A DNA stretch of 64,000 bases from Eledone cirrhosa. Taxonomy: Eukaryota; Mollusca; Cephalopoda; Octopoda; Eledonidae. Shown here piece after piece: positions 49,370-60,099 of this stretch. Location: contig OZ024748.1 in the NCBI GenBank assembly GCA_964016885.1, positions 33,150,990 to 33,214,989 of the forward strand. Direction: 5' to 3'. The notes below the pieces were generated by a model. That model did not search any database. It saw nothing but the letters and a program-made list of their open reading frames with translations, and had not been told where the DNA came from. Both the position numbers and the translations under genes were made by a program. Within the stretch, counting starts at the first letter, position 1, and every line of letters begins with the position of its first letter.

Positions 49370-49625
49370 TCGGAAGAAATATACTGCCATATATTGAAGA
49401 TTACCACAATAAGTGAGGAAAGGAGGACAAGATATGCTGGACATTGCTACTGAAGAATGTTGTGGATACCTAAACATAGTAAGACCCTAGTGGGATGACC
49501 GAGATTGACTTACATAGATCAGATGTCTCTGGATGTCCAGCTGAAGATTAATGATCTCAGGAATGACATGGAAGATCATGACATCCAAAAGAGAAGAGTA
49601 AAATAGTTCTGGCTAATCCACCTCA
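49370..49625 (+). pseudogene. LINE extreme C-terminal fragment
   Basis: Duplicate of 42,815-43,060, a little longer: KTRYAGHC-like start, LWIPKHSKTLVG, LTYIDQMSLD, INDLRNDMEDHDIQKRRVK. It recalls the C-terminus of cnidarian/mollusc LINE polyproteins, is broken by stops, and is interrupted to the right by the Helitron. Confidence 0.6.
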
Positions 49626-49643
49626 CCTAATTAATATTAATGA

Positions 49644-50095
49644 TCTCTATATATATAAAATTATTTGTTTCTCTGTCTGTTGCTATGCTTTCTCAAGCGC
49701 CTGGATCAAATCAAATCAAATTTTACAAGGTATTAGGCCCCAAGAGTGTCAACATGTAATTTTTATTTTCATTTGGTGTAACGAATGTCACAAAAATAAG
49801 GCTATGTGTGTGTCTGTCTTAGTATATGTATATGAGAGTGTATGTGTGTAGCAACAATTATTCATTTGGACACCAACAAAAAATTACACAATGAATATTG
49901 TTTACCCTAAGGCGCTTCAAGATTGACAGATTTTCATTTCTAAATTCTATTATCATTACAATTTTGATATTTTTTTTATAAAATATAGATATTTTGAAAT
50001 AATTAGGAGAAAATAAAAACATATCTTCATATTCATTCTTTATTAATCTGAATAAGAACAGCAGTAACCTGAGCAACGCCGGGTAATTCTGCTAG
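49644..50095 (+). mobile_element. Non-autonomous Helitron (452 bp)
   Basis: Starts TCTCTATATATATAAAATTA directly after an A, and ends with the imperfect hairpin region ACCTGAGC-AA-CGCCGGGT followed about ten bases later by CTAG and a T. A/T target flanks, a TC start, a CTAG end and a GC-rich hairpin close to the 3' end are the Helitron signature, and the 3' terminal sequence resembles Helitrons from many animals. No Rep/helicase coding is present. The duplicate module at 43,060 has no insert, giving an empty-site comparison (TATTAATGA joined to TAAT-like sequence). Confidence 0.8.
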
Positions 50096-50104
50096 TAATA
50101 TGTA

Positions 50105-50190
50105 TTAATAAAAATTAATTATGATGAAATATGTTAGAAATCATTCTCAGAGGTATTGTATTGTAATCCACAAATACACCCTGTAGAAAA
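50105..50190 (+). pseudogene. Decayed C2H2 finger
   Basis: TATGATGAAATATGTTAGAA reads YDEIC, a stop, then KSFSEVLYCNPQIHPVEN. It corresponds to the relic at 43,068. Confidence 0.6.
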
Positions 50191-50253
50191 TTACACTTCA
50201 TATTATTTGTCTTTAAGGTTTCTTCCAGAGACACAATCTTTTTTCATTGTTGA

Positions 50254-50450
50254 GGGTGGTGGATTTGCAGAATCAGTAGAGCATCAGATAACATACTTTC
50301 TGTGTTAAAATCCTGCTGAGGTTAGCTTTACTTTTCTTCCTTCACAGCTTTAGTAAAATAAAGTACCAGTAATCCACTGGGGTTGATTTAATCAACTTTC
50401 TCCTTCCATTCCAATTGTTGGACTTGACTTAAAAGTAGAAACATTTATTT
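50254..50450 (+). mobile_element. tRNA-derived SINE (main type), diverged
   Basis: GGTGGTGGATTTGCAGAATC, AATCCTGCTGAGGTTAGC, AGTAATCCACTGGGGTTGAT and CCAATTGTTGGACTTGACTT. It is the counterpart of 43,212-43,410. Confidence 0.75.
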
Positions 50451-50479
50451 AAAGTCTATAAAACAATGGATGGAATGCT

Positions 50480-50940
50480 TTCTGCCATATTTGTTCTGGT
50501 TCTCTGCTCTGGGCTTAAATCCTGCTGAGGTCAACTTTGCCTTTCATCCATTCAAGGTTGATAACAAAAAAGTACCAGTCTACCACAGGGGTCTGTTCTT
50601 CCTCGCTATATTTCTTTCTCACTTCCTCTCTCTCATTCTCTCTCCTTCTCTTGAAGAAATCACCTGTTCCAACCTGGAGAGTGAAGGGCTCCACCAAGCT
50701 TCAAATGTCCACAGTGACACCCTATGACTCCATCAGTGCAAGAAAAACAAAACAAGATTGATGTGTTTATATTATAAAGCTTAACTGGTTTATGTTTATA
50801 TTTATGACAAAATATCCACATTTATGTGTAAATAAAAACAATTTTATAACTTTAATATTTGTTGGATGGTACTTTCATGACAGTTCAAATTATGACTTGT
50901 TTTTAGAAATAATTCACATTTGAAAATACTTCATAATTTT
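50480..50940 (+). repeat. Zinc-finger cluster module, copy C
   Basis: Partial SINE (GCTTAAATCCTGCTGAGGTC) followed by AAGAAATCACCTGTTCCAAC, AACTGGTTTATGTTTATATT and GTTGGATGGTACTTTCATGA. It is homologous to copies A and B; this is the last trace of the zinc-finger duplication series in the window. Confidence 0.75.
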
Positions 50941-50944
50941 CTTC

Positions 50945-51140
50945 TCTTGCCAAACAAAGGTTTGGTAGGACCCTTCAGTTCTGTCAAAGACATGATAACC
51001 TCTTTAGTACTGGTGCCACAATGAAATACAGTCAGTAGAATGTGGGGCCATATGTAAGAGAGATGTCTCCCACTGCACCCTGGTTTGTAAGACCTGTCCC
51101 ACCCTTGCTAGCAGGGAAAGTAGACATTAAATCATGATCT
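50945..51140 (+). mobile_element. LINE 3' tail
   Basis: CTCTTTAGTACTGGTGCCAC, ATACAGTCAGTAGAATGTGG, CCCTTGCTAGCAGGGAAAG and GACATTAAATCATGATC follow the order of the tail at 41,340-41,590. No coding sequence precedes it. Confidence 0.65.
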
Positions 51141-51179
51141 ATGATGTCATTGGTGCCAAGCTGTTTCAGCTATTCCCTT

Positions 51180-51412
51180 GGACAACATTATATATATTGT
51201 GTATGTAGTATATATATAGTTTATATATTGCCTATATGTAGCATATACTCTATATATGCAGTGTATATATTGTTTATATGTAACACATATACTATATACA
51301 TAGTATTTATATGTATATATATATAGTGTATATATTGTGTATATGTAGCACATATACTATATGCATATTATTTATATATATATATATATATAGTGTATAT
51401 TTTGTGTATCAT
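51180..51412. repeat. TA-rich tandem repeat, ~65-70-bp period
   Basis: About three imperfect copies of a unit with TGTATATATTGTGTATATGT and AGCACATATACTATATGCAT. Frames over it encode IYTIYI-type peptides and are artefacts. Confidence 0.75.
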
Positions 51413-51414
51413 CA

Positions 51415-52060
51415 TCATTAAATCTACTATTCCATGCTTGCATGGGTTGGGCGGGTCCTTCTTAGCATGGCATCTCTCCACTAGATGCATTCCTTCGTCA
51501 TCTCCTCTCCCAGTCTTCATGATTTGAGTTAAGCTCTCACAATATTTTCCCCTGACTTTCTTGGTCATCCTCTACTGCAGCTTCCTGCCACTAGGATTTT
51601 CTCAGCTAGTCCAAGCTCTGCGTTTCTCTCACATATACGTTGCAGATCCAACAAATCATGGTTGGTTCATTTTTCTCCAGTCTAATCGCATCATCTGCAG
51701 TCGCAGCCCATGTTTCTCTACCATGCAGTATTGTGCACTTCACACAGGCTTTATATACCCTTCCTTTTGTGTGTAGGGAGAAACCTTATGTTATCAGCAG
51801 TAATAGTTCACTAAACTTCCATCCTATCCTTATTCAAGTCACTCTACTCTGGTGCTGATTAGGTCACCTAGATAGCAGAAGCTATCAACCACATCTATAG
51901 ATCCTTCCTTAGACTGGAAACGGTTTATAACAGTAGCACTCTTCCTCTTAATTTCTGCTGTGCCTCGTCTATATGCGAAAATCTCTCTTCCAGTTAGACT
52001 ACTCACTTTCCCATTACATCTTTTGTGTACTATATATATATATATATACCGTATATACAT
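51415..52060 (-). pseudogene. LINE C-terminal fragment
   Basis: The minus strand gives VHKRCNGKVSSL (zinc-knuckle end), SIDVVDSFCYLGDLIST, then, in other frames, a CIKCTILHGRETWA-like stretch and an arginine-rich end with CHAKKDPPNPCKHG at the 3' side. It matches the post-RT region of the LINE at 56,080-56,510 and carries frameshifts. Confidence 0.7.
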
Positions 52061-52213
52061 ATATATATATGTGTGTAGTGAAATATGTCCACAGTTTCAC
52101 CCCTGGGTCACATTTAACAGTCATTTTCTGGGTTATCTCCTTTTGGGTGACCTCAAAAGGTCAGCCCTTATTTTTCAACCCTTGGAGACAGAGGACGTGA
52201 CATAGATAAATAA

Positions 52214-52399
52214 CTGTTTCTACTTTAGGCACAAGGCCAGCAATTACCCAGTGCATTACTGGTACTTTTATTTTATCGACCCCGTAAGGATGAAAAGCAA
52301 AGTCAACCTCGGCGGGATTTGAACTCAGATCGTAAAGGGCCGTAACTATGCTGGAAAGCATGGCGTCCGACTCTCTACCGATACTGCCAATCCACCGCC
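52214..52399 (-). mobile_element. tRNA-derived SINE (main type), minus strand
   Basis: The minus strand shows GGATTGGCAGTATCGGTAGA, GTCGGACGCCATGCTTTCCA, a B-box GAGTTCAAATCCCGCCGAG and CACTGGGTAATTGCTGGCCT. It is well preserved. Confidence 0.9.
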
Positions 52400-52834
52400 A
52401 TCAGCTTTGTTAGGAATGTGATGGAGTCACGCATCTTACGCACTGTCAAGATATTGTCTACGATTTATTATATTTCATTAGATAAATAACCTGCCTTGAT
52501 CAGGCCAAGCAGTTTGGAGCATTTCTTGATAAAGTAAACATGTAAACTATTGCTTTCCACAGACCCCGTTGGTCTCAGTAGCTCTTACTTCTCTCTTGGT
52601 CTCTCTCTCTCAACCCAGCCAGTGAAGTTCATGAAGTTTTCTTGATAAAGTGGATTTTAACTCTACTTTGAAAGAAACAAGTAATAAACTGTATATATAT
52701 ATATAAGTAAAGACCTTCCTTCCCTACGTACAAAGCTAACCTACACTCAGTAGGAACCTCTTAACCAAATATACACACTACCCCTACTCCATTCTCCCAC
52801 TCCCACCAACACCACCCTTTCTCTGTAAAGCTAT
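52400..52834. other. No gene recognised
   Basis: AT-rich, with a CT-rich run (CTCTCTTGGTCTCTCTCTCT) near 52,594 and a duplicated phrase (TTTCTTGATAAAGT) near 52,524 and 52,638. The right end (ACCTTCCTTCCCTACGTACA) already belongs to the 3' end of the next LINE, comparable with 56,770. Confidence 0.5.
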
Positions 52835-53125
52835 GTTGGTACCAGAACATCCCATCCAAACTAAAGTGGTCATGCAGGTGTCATGACAAAAATACACCCA
52901 GTCCACACTGTAAAGTGGTCATGTAGGATACATGGTAAAAAGGTTCCCAGTCCAGACTGTAAATGTAGTTGGTGTAAGGAAGGGCATCCAGCCATAGGAA
53001 ACCTGCCAGATACAGTCCTATATGAGCGAGACACGGTCATCCAATCAATTTTGCCACAAGTGGGACAATACCCGTCTAACCCTTCCTAGCATGGAAGATA
53101 GACGTTAAACGATGATGATGATGAT
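52700..53125 (+). mobile_element. LINE 3' end with two 48-bp units
   Basis: Corresponds to 56,760-57,133. GACCTTCCTTCCCTACGTAC and CTAACCTACACTCAGTAGG mark the end of the ORF. Then come two tandem ~48-bp units: GTGGTCATGCAGGTGTCATG with ACACCCAGTCCACACTGTAA, and GTGGTCATGTAGGATACATG with TCCCAGTCCAGACTGTAAAT. Then follow AGGGCATCCAGCCATAGGAA, TAGACGTTAAACGATGATGA. The units resemble the 48-bp satellite at 17,948-34,085. Confidence 0.8.
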
Positions 53126-53159
53126 ATATATATATATATATATATAGATATGCATATGT

Positions 53160-53775
53160 ATTCACACACACATATTTATAAATGTGTATACAAATGCATA
53201 TATATAGGGAAGTCATACATCCTATTACGTGTTCAATTCTTAGCTAGGGAGGTACATTGTGTCCTTAAGCAAAACACATCATTCCACATGTCTCTAATCT
53301 CCACAGCTGAAAAAGACAAGTAGCAGAATTAGTTGGAGGTTTAGCATGGGTTGGATCATTCTCTGCCTCCAACATTTTCACTGCAGCCACAAACTCTGGC
53401 TTCACTACCTGCTATAGAGAAGAGGAAGATAGTAAAAGACTGGGGCCTGACTCACCACTTCCTCTTTGTCCCCACACTGCTGATTTCTTTTTCAAAATTA
53501 GAAAGACAGCAGCCCACTTGAGGAAGGAGTCCCATGAGGTGGGGTGGATGTTGTAGTGGGTGTCTCTGGCTATTCTCTGTGGTAACACCTTTGGCATTTT
53601 GAAGGGTAGGACACAGCTCAGACTGGAATTTAACCTCCATCCCTCTCCCATTATTTTCGTTGCTTGATTCGTTTTTTATTTCCATTACGTAAATATTTTA
53701 AACCTTTAATAATGTGTTTTGTTTTAATATGAACAGTTATGTAAAATTAATGTTATTTATACAAATCGGAATAAA
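53160..53775 (+). repeat. Dispersed duplicated module, copy 2, plus part of upstream block
   Basis: Homologous to 41,860-42,240 and 57,600-58,090 (ACACATCATTCCACATGTCT, AAAAAGACAAGTAGCAG, GACAGCAGCCCACTTGAGGA). From about 53,690 it continues into the zinc-finger upstream block (TGTTTTGTTTTAATATGAAC) with no finger gene after it. Confidence 0.7.
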
Positions 53776-53875
53776 GACGACCAATCTTGCCTCAAGTGGG
53801 ACAATTCTTGTCTAAACCCATGCTAGCGTGGAAGATAGACGTTAAACGATGATGATGATGATGATGATGATATAT
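53776..53875 (+). mobile_element. Truncated LINE 3' tail
   Basis: CAATCTTGCCTCAAGTGGGA, CCCATGCTAGCGTGGAAGAT, GACGTTAAACGATGATGATG. Only the last ~100 bp of the tail are present, followed by (TA)n and a new LINE. Confidence 0.75.
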
Positions 53876-53887
53876 ATATATATATAT

Positions 53888-56798
53888 ATATTCAAGGGAG
53901 TAGGTGGAGGGGTGTGTGAGTATAAACAATGCTATAAACTTTTTTGGGTGGGAAATGACAAAGGGCTGGGTGGAGTAGGAATTATGTTAGCAGAGAAATG
54001 GTTAGATAAGGTAATTGCCGTAAATAGAGTGAACGACAGAATAATTAAAATAAGACTAGTTCTACATAGAACAACTATGACAATAATATCCGCTTATGCA
54101 CCCCAATCTGGTCTACCTGACATTATAAAAGACAGGTTCTATGAGTCGCTAATGTTCACTTCCTCCCAAATAAACCACAGTGACTACATAATTATTGCTG
54201 GTGACCTAAATGGTCATGCTGGACAACATAGTTATGGCTATGATGGAATCCATGGAGGCTATGGGTTTCATGCTAGAAATGAGGAAGGCTTCAGCATCCT
54301 GGAATTTTGAAACACTAATAACCTAACTATCTGTAACACAAACTTCAAAAAATGAGACAATCACTTGATCACCTATAGATCAGGGGAACACGCCAGCCAG
54401 ATAGATTATATCCTTACTAGAAGACATGACAGAATGTCTGTTGTAAACACTAAGTCCCTCCCCTGTGAAGAATTCACCTCCCAACATAGCCTAGTAGTTA
54501 GTGACCTCATAGTCAGGTCTAGACGTACTTGACAACAGAGGAGAACTACTTTGAAGAGAAGGATATGGAAGTTGAAGGACCAGCCAGTAACAAATTTTGA
54601 AGGACAGCCAGTAACAAATTTAAAAGCATATTAGTTAATGCTTTTGACAATAAAGAGGTGCAATTAGAGATGACAATATAGAGGAATAGTGGGAATTTCT
54701 GAAAGTTAACCTGCTGAAGGCGACAGATGAAATCTGTGGCTGGAGCAGACCTATTGGCAGGAGGAGAGTAGCTTGAACAGTAAGGTGGAGGAGACAATCA
54801 AGGCCAAAAAGCAGGCTTGGAAAGTGTGGGGAAGTAGAGAACACTATCAAGTGGCCAGGAGAGAAGCTAGGAGACAGTGTACTTTGCAAGAAGAGAAGCA
54901 GAGGATAGAAAGTTCAAGCATGTTCTACAACGTGAGGGCCAAAAACGTAAAGTGTTCAGGATCGCAAAATAAAGTGTCAAGGAAAACCGTGATATTGTCG
55001 GGGAGAAGTGTGTCCATAATGATGATGGTGTACTTGCCCCTACTGATACTGATAAGAAGGTAGCTTGGAAGTGTCACTACGAGAGACTACTAAATGAGGA
55101 GAATAAATGGGGAAAAGATAGTCTGCCCTAAATCGATCCAATAGAGGGACCATCGGTGCAAGTTAATGATAGTATAATAAGTAAGGCAATCAAAGATATG
55201 AAGACAGGCAAGGCAGCTGGGCCTTCAGAGATAGTTGCTGAGATGTTGAAGGCATCTGGAATGGTGGGACATACTATGGTCACCCGGATAGTAAACCAAG
55301 TAATACAGAATGGGGTCATACCAAAGGACTGGCGTAGCAGCATCATCATTAACTGCTACAAGAGTATAGGAGAGCTCTAGCTAGGGGGAACTATAGAGGC
55401 ATTAAGTTAGTTGACCGGGTCATGAAGGTCACAGAAGAGTTATAGCACAGCTAGTCAGAGACTCAATTGATCTAGATGAAATGCAGTTTTGGTTTGTGTC
55501 AGGTAAAAGTACTACAGATGCTTTTTTCCTTGTACGACAACTACAGGAGAAGTACCTAGCTAAAAGTAAACCCCTCTACTTAGCTTTCATTAACTTGGAG
55601 AAAGCCTTTGACAGAGTCCCCTGCTCCATTATCTGGTGGGCCCTTAGAAAAGTAGGAGTAGATGAATGGCTTGTGAGAGCTATTCAAGCCATGTATAAAG
55701 AAACAGTCAGCAAGGTTAGAATTAACAATGAATATAATGAAGAATTTAGCGTAAAAGTCGGTGTTCATCAGGGCTATGTCCTTCGACCCCTCCTATTTAT
55801 TATTGCCCTTCAGGCTATAACAGAGGAGTTCAAGACCAGCTGCCTATGGGAACTTCTATATGCAGATGATCTATCTCTCATAGCTGAATGTATGGCTAAA
55901 CTAGAGAAGAAATTCCTAACATGGAAGCATGGCCTAGAATCAAAAGGCCTTAAACTTAACTTGTCTAAGACTAAAGGTCTAGTATGCAGAAAAGAAAATA
56001 GGGCATTGGTGCCATGCTCAGTGCGTAGGAAAGGAGTAGGTAGAAATTCCATTGTATGTCCCAAATGCAAATTATGGGTACATAAAAGATGTAGTGGGAT
56101 CACAGCAAGCTATCTAAGAATGTAGATTTTATATGTGGCCGATGCTCATGGGAAATATGCAGCAAGTACCCACAGGATACTAGCACCTTCTACTGCCCAG
56201 ATGGTTCTGTAGAAATAGTGGACACTTTCTGTTGCCTGGGTGACAAAATCAGCAGTGGTGGAGGGTGCTCTGAAAGTGTAGTAGCCAGAGTTAGAACAGG
56301 ATGGAAAAAGCTCAGAGAGCTAATACCGCTGCTAGATACAAAAAGTTTCTCTCTAAAAATGAAAGGCAGATTGTATGATGCGTGCATACGAACATCAATG
56401 TTACATGGCAGTGAGACATGGGCATTGTGTGCAGAGGACCTGCGCAGATTGGGAAGGAATGAAGCATGCATGCTCCGTTGGACGTGTAATTGTAATATAT
56501 GTGAACGGTAAAACAAACAAAGTGAGAATTAAGAATTAAAGGGATCAGATGCTGTTTACTTGAGAGAAGATTACGTTGGTATGGTCATGTGATGCGCATG
56601 AAAGATGACAGCTTTATAAAAAAGTGCAGTGTGATCAAAATTGATGGAAGTTATGGAGTAGGTAGACCCAGAAAAACCTGGGACGACATAAAATCCAACC
56701 TTGCACACTTACACCTCTCTAAGACAGTCTCACTGGATCGAGATCTATGGTTCCACACAGTAACAGAGAAGACCTGCCGTCCCTATGTGCAAAGTTAA
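53888..56798 (+). pseudogene. Non-LTR retrotransposon (LINE): AP endonuclease, reverse transcriptase, C-terminal knuckle; degenerate
   Basis: Domains in order. The endonuclease lacks its N-terminal part and starts near GVGIMLAEKW; YIIIAGDLNGHAG carries the catalytic Asp-Asn, and after a stop at 54,308 come SQIDYILTRR and QHSLVVSDL. A charged linker follows (54,640-55,060). RT begins with TGKAAGPSEIVAEML and WRSSIIINCYKS. After frame changes come GKSTTDAFFLVRQLQEKYLA, FINLEKAFDRVP (usual Asp replaced by Asn), VKVGVHQGYVL and YADDLSLIAE (catalytic YADD at about 55,858). A Cys-His knuckle (CPKCKLWVHKRCSG) and the C-terminal region to RPYVQS and TAA at 56,796 complete it. Several stops and frameshifts make it inactive, and the 5' end is truncated at a (TA)n tract. 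The layout is RTE-like or a related clade; I cannot fix the clade. Confidence 0.85.
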
Positions 56799-57133
56799 CC
56801 TACAGTCAGTAGGCCCCTCCTAACCAAATATACACCCAACCCACACACCCTACTCTATCCTTCCACTCCCACCAACACCACCCAGTCTCTCTAAAGTTAT
56901 GTTAGTCCAAACTAAAGAGGTTGTGTAGGTGTCATGACGAAAAGGCTCCCAGTCCACACTGGAAATGTGGTTGATGTTAGGAAGGGCATCCAGTTGTAGA
57001 AAACCTGCCAGATACAGTCCTATATGAGCGAGACAGGGTCACCCGATCAATCTTGCCTCAAGTGGGACAATTCCCGTCTAACCCATGCTAGGGTGGAAGA
57101 TAGATGTTAAATGATAATGATGATGATGATATA
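56799..57133 (+). mobile_element. 3' UTR and tail of the same LINE
   Basis: After the stop: CTACAGTCAGTAGGCCCCTC, a CA/CC-rich part, then repeat-like units GAGGTTGTGTAGGTGTCATG and CCCAGTCCACACTGGAAATG, then GTTAGGAAGGGCATCCAG, GCTAGGGTGGAAGATAGATG and a terminal (GATGAT)n. This copy has one complete unit and a fragment of the 48-bp motif. Confidence 0.8.
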
Positions 57134-57139
57134 TAGTGT

Positions 57140-58090
57140 ATATGATAGTTGTAATATCACTGGTGCCGATCTATATCAGCCTTTCCCTTGGACAACATGA
57201 TATATAGTCTATATATATTGGACAGTATTGTGGATTGGCAGTATCGGTAGAGGGTCGGACGCCATGCTTTCCAGCATAGTTACGTCCCTTTACCATCTGA
57301 GTTCAAATCCCGCCGAGGTTGACTTTGCCTTTCATCCTTACGGGGTCGATAAAATAAAGTACCAGTAATGCACTGGTAATTGCTGGCCTTGTGCCTAAAG
57401 TAGAAACAATTATATATAGTGTAAATGTGGTGTATATAGTAGTTGTGACAACATTATATATACATATGTACACACACACTGACAAACATGTATATACATA
57501 TAAAAGGGTCGGATGAGGAGTTCATAGGTTGACCAAGTTACTCTCATGGAATGAGACAATGTATACACAAATATATACTATATATATGTATACAAACACA
57601 TATATATTTTATGATGAAGTCATGTTTTCAATTCTCAGCTTTGGAGGTACATCAAGACACATCATTTGGAGGTACAAGCAAGACACATCATTCCACATGT
57701 CTCTAATCTCCACAGCTGAAAAAGACAAGTAGCAGAATTAGTTAGAGGTTTAGCATGGGTTGGATCATTCTCTGCCTCCAACCTTTTCACTTCGGCCACC
57801 AACCCAGACTTTACTACCTGCAATAGAGAGAAGAGGGAGATAGTTAAATACCGGGGCCTGACTAACCATGACATCTTTGTCCCCACACTGCTGATTTTCT
57901 CCTCAAAATTAGAAAGACAGCAGCCCACTTGAGAAAGTAGTCCCATGAAGTAGGGTGTATGCTGCAGTTGGGGTCTCTGGCTATTTTCTGTGTTAACACT
58001 TTTGCTATTTTGTCTGTAGAGTGAGGCTGAATCACTGCTCAGACTGAAGTATAACATCTGTCCCTCTCCCTCTTCCATTATTTTCGTTTT
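57140..58090 (+). repeat. Dispersed duplicated module, copy 3, with SINE insertion
   Basis: Matches 41,591-42,238 along its length (CCTTTCCCTTGGACAACATG, ACATATGTACACACACACTG, ACATCATTCCACATGTCTCT, AAAGACAGCAGCCCACTTGA). A SINE at 57,233-57,414 is present here but absent from copy 1, so it was inserted after the duplication. Confidence 0.75.
57233..57414 (+). mobile_element. tRNA-derived SINE (main type), well preserved
   Basis: GTGGATTGGCAGTATCGGTA, GGTCGGACGCCATGCTTTCC, GAGTTCAAATCCCGCCGAGG, TCCTTACGGGGTCGATAAAA, GCCTTGTGCCTAAAGTAGAA. It is close to the minus-strand copies at 52,214 and 61,469, so probably a young subfamily. Confidence 0.9.
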
Positions 58091-58094
58091 CGTT

Positions 58095-58966
58095 CTTTTC
58101 ATTTCAACAATCAACAATGAGTATTCTGAGGAATTCAGTGTACAGGTGGAGGTCCATTAGGGTTCCATCTTTAGCCGCCTCCTCTTTAATATTGTCCTAC
58201 AGCCTATAACTGGAATTTAAGACTGGTTGCTCATGGGAAATCCTATATGCCGACAATCTGACCCACTTAGTCGAGTCTATGACAGAATTAGAGAAGAAAT
58301 ATCAGACATGGAGGCACAACTTGGAAACAAAAGGTCTCAAAGTTAACAGGGCTCTGATCCACTCAGGGAAATGGCCCTGCTCGGGATGGAGGAAAGGAGT
58401 AGGTAGAAACTCAATCCGGTGTCCCAAATGCAAACTGTGGGTACACAAGAGATGTCGTGGGAAAACAGGCAGGCTAGCAAAATACACAGACTTCATATGT
58501 GAACGCTGAAGAGGGGTAGTAAGCAAAGACCCTCAGGAAGTAAGCCTCTTCTTTTGCACAGAGGACCCCATAGAAATAGTTGAGAGCTTCTGCTATTTGG
58601 GTAACCAAATCAGCTGCGGAGTTGGTTATGCAGAAAATACAGTTGCCAGAGTGAGAACAGGATGGAAAAAGTTCAGCGAGTTACTGCCATTGCTACCTAC
58701 AAAAGGTCTCTCACTTAAGATAAAAGGCAAGCTGTACAATGCCTGTGTGTACACAGCAATGCTACATGGAAGTGAAACATGGGCTCTATGTGCCAAGGAT
58801 CTACGGAGATTGGAAAGAAACAAAGCCTGCATGTTACAATGGATGTGAAACAGTAGTTTGTGGGAACAGCAAAATGTAAAAGAATTGCAAACGAAACTGG
58901 GCATAAGAGGGATCAAATGTTGTGTGCAAGAGAGAAGATTGCAGATGTATTGACATGTGATGTGTA
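58095..58966 (+). pseudogene. LINE fragment: RT end to post-RT region (interrupted element, 5' portion)
   Basis: Starts within the RT (NNEYSEEFSVQVEVH, then a stop where GVHQG is expected), shows YADNLTHL in place of YADDL (second catalytic Asp changed to Asn), then EKKYQTWRHNLETKGLKVN, a Cys-His knuckle (CPKCKLWVHKRCRGK), a stop at 58,507, then VESFCYLGNQISCG, RTGWKKFSELLPLL and MLHGSETWALCAKDLRRLER. It is broken at 58,966 by the solo LTR and continues at 59,809. Confidence 0.8.
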
Positions 58967-59808
58967 TGTAGCAAGCTACTTTCCTTTGGCGCATTGATAC
59001 CCTTTCTGTATGTTGTTTGGCTAAGTTTAGCCAATCGTTATCAGAGTCAAGATATGTATCTCAACTTCCGCCCAAATGGAGAAATTCCCACTTCTTTTTA
59101 ATAAATAAATTCTCTTGCAGCTTGACTTTGCTAAGGTAAACAACCATTTGCTTTTGCTCCGCAAACATCATTCCAATATGTAACTATAAAACATTACCAG
59201 GGCCTGGCTTCTCACTTCAGCCACTGGACCGTGTCTTCTCTTACAGATCTTAATTTGTTTGTTCATTTCTTTTGGCATTCCAACCAACCAAGCTTAATCC
59301 AGCTCTTTTCACCTTAAACATTGTTAATAAATTCTGTTACACACGAACTACATATGTTGTCGTTAACATCATTGTTACATATTCTGGTTATATATTACAC
59401 ACTGCTAAAAGTAATACTATACTTCTAAACTAGTTATATATTACACACTGCTAAAAGTAATACTATACTCCTAAACTGGTTATATATTACACACTGCTAA
59501 AAGTAATACTATACTTCTAAACTGGTTATATATTACACACTGCTAAAAGTAATACTATACTTCTAAACTGGTTATATATTACACACTGCTAAAAGTAATA
59601 CTATACTTCTAAACTGGTTATATATTACACACTGCTAAAAGTAATACTATACTTCTAAACTGGTTATATGTTACATGCTGCTATACTGATAACATAATAC
59701 AACATCATCTTATGTTATAAACTGCTTCACTGGTGACTTCTATTGATACACAATACACAAATACAAATATTATTATTCTCAAATATATCTTATCAAATAT
59801 TATCTTCA
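58967..59808. mobile_element. Probable solo LTR inserted in the LINE (842 bp)
   Basis: Starts TGTAGCAAGCTACTTTCC and ends ATTATCTTCA, giving the TG...CA ends of an LTR, flanked by a 4-bp duplication TGTA (58,963-58,966 and 59,809-59,812). Removing it joins the LINE frame parts CATGTGATG and TGAAGGATGAC in the right order (compare 56,586-56,610). AATAAA near 59,100 could be its poly(A) signal on the plus strand. It holds no coding sequence. An internal 46-bp tandem repeat occupies 59,385-59,670. A non-autonomous DNA element is the alternative. Confidence 0.6.
59385..59675 (+). repeat. 46-bp tandem repeat, six copies
   Basis: Unit with ACACTGCTAAAAGTAATACT and CTAAACTGGTTATATATT; period 46 bp, copies nearly identical. 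It lies inside the probable solo LTR. Confidence 0.9.
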
Positions 59809-60060
59809 TGTATGAAGGATGACAGCTGTATAAAAAGCTGCAAGGTACTAGAGGTTATAGGACACCCCAATAGAGGAAGACCCAGGGAGACATGGGATGA
59901 TAAAGGTTGACCTGGCTTAGCTGAACCTCCCAATGAAGATGACACAGGACTGAGACCTCTGGCACTACAATGTACAACAAAAAGACCCATGTCAACAACT
60001 CAGCCCAAGACCCTGCTCATAAAAGTGCCACCCGCTCACCACTGTAAATGTGGACCACCC
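59809..60060 (+). pseudogene. LINE C-terminal end (interrupted element, 3' portion)
   Basis: Reads MKDDSCIKSCKVLEVIGHPN, RGRPRETWDDK, then a stop and frame decay (TGLRPLALQC). It is the continuation of 58,095-58,966 and corresponds to 56,598-56,798 of the longer LINE (GRPRKTWDD). Confidence 0.75.
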
Positions 60061-60099
60061 AGTAACTGGCCCAACCTCCCACATATTGGGACAACACAG

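Noticed and set aside
53888..57133. Intact, potentially active LINE
   Set aside because: Stops at 54,308 and in the linker, frame changes around 55,380-55,480 and 56,123, and a missing endonuclease N-terminus.
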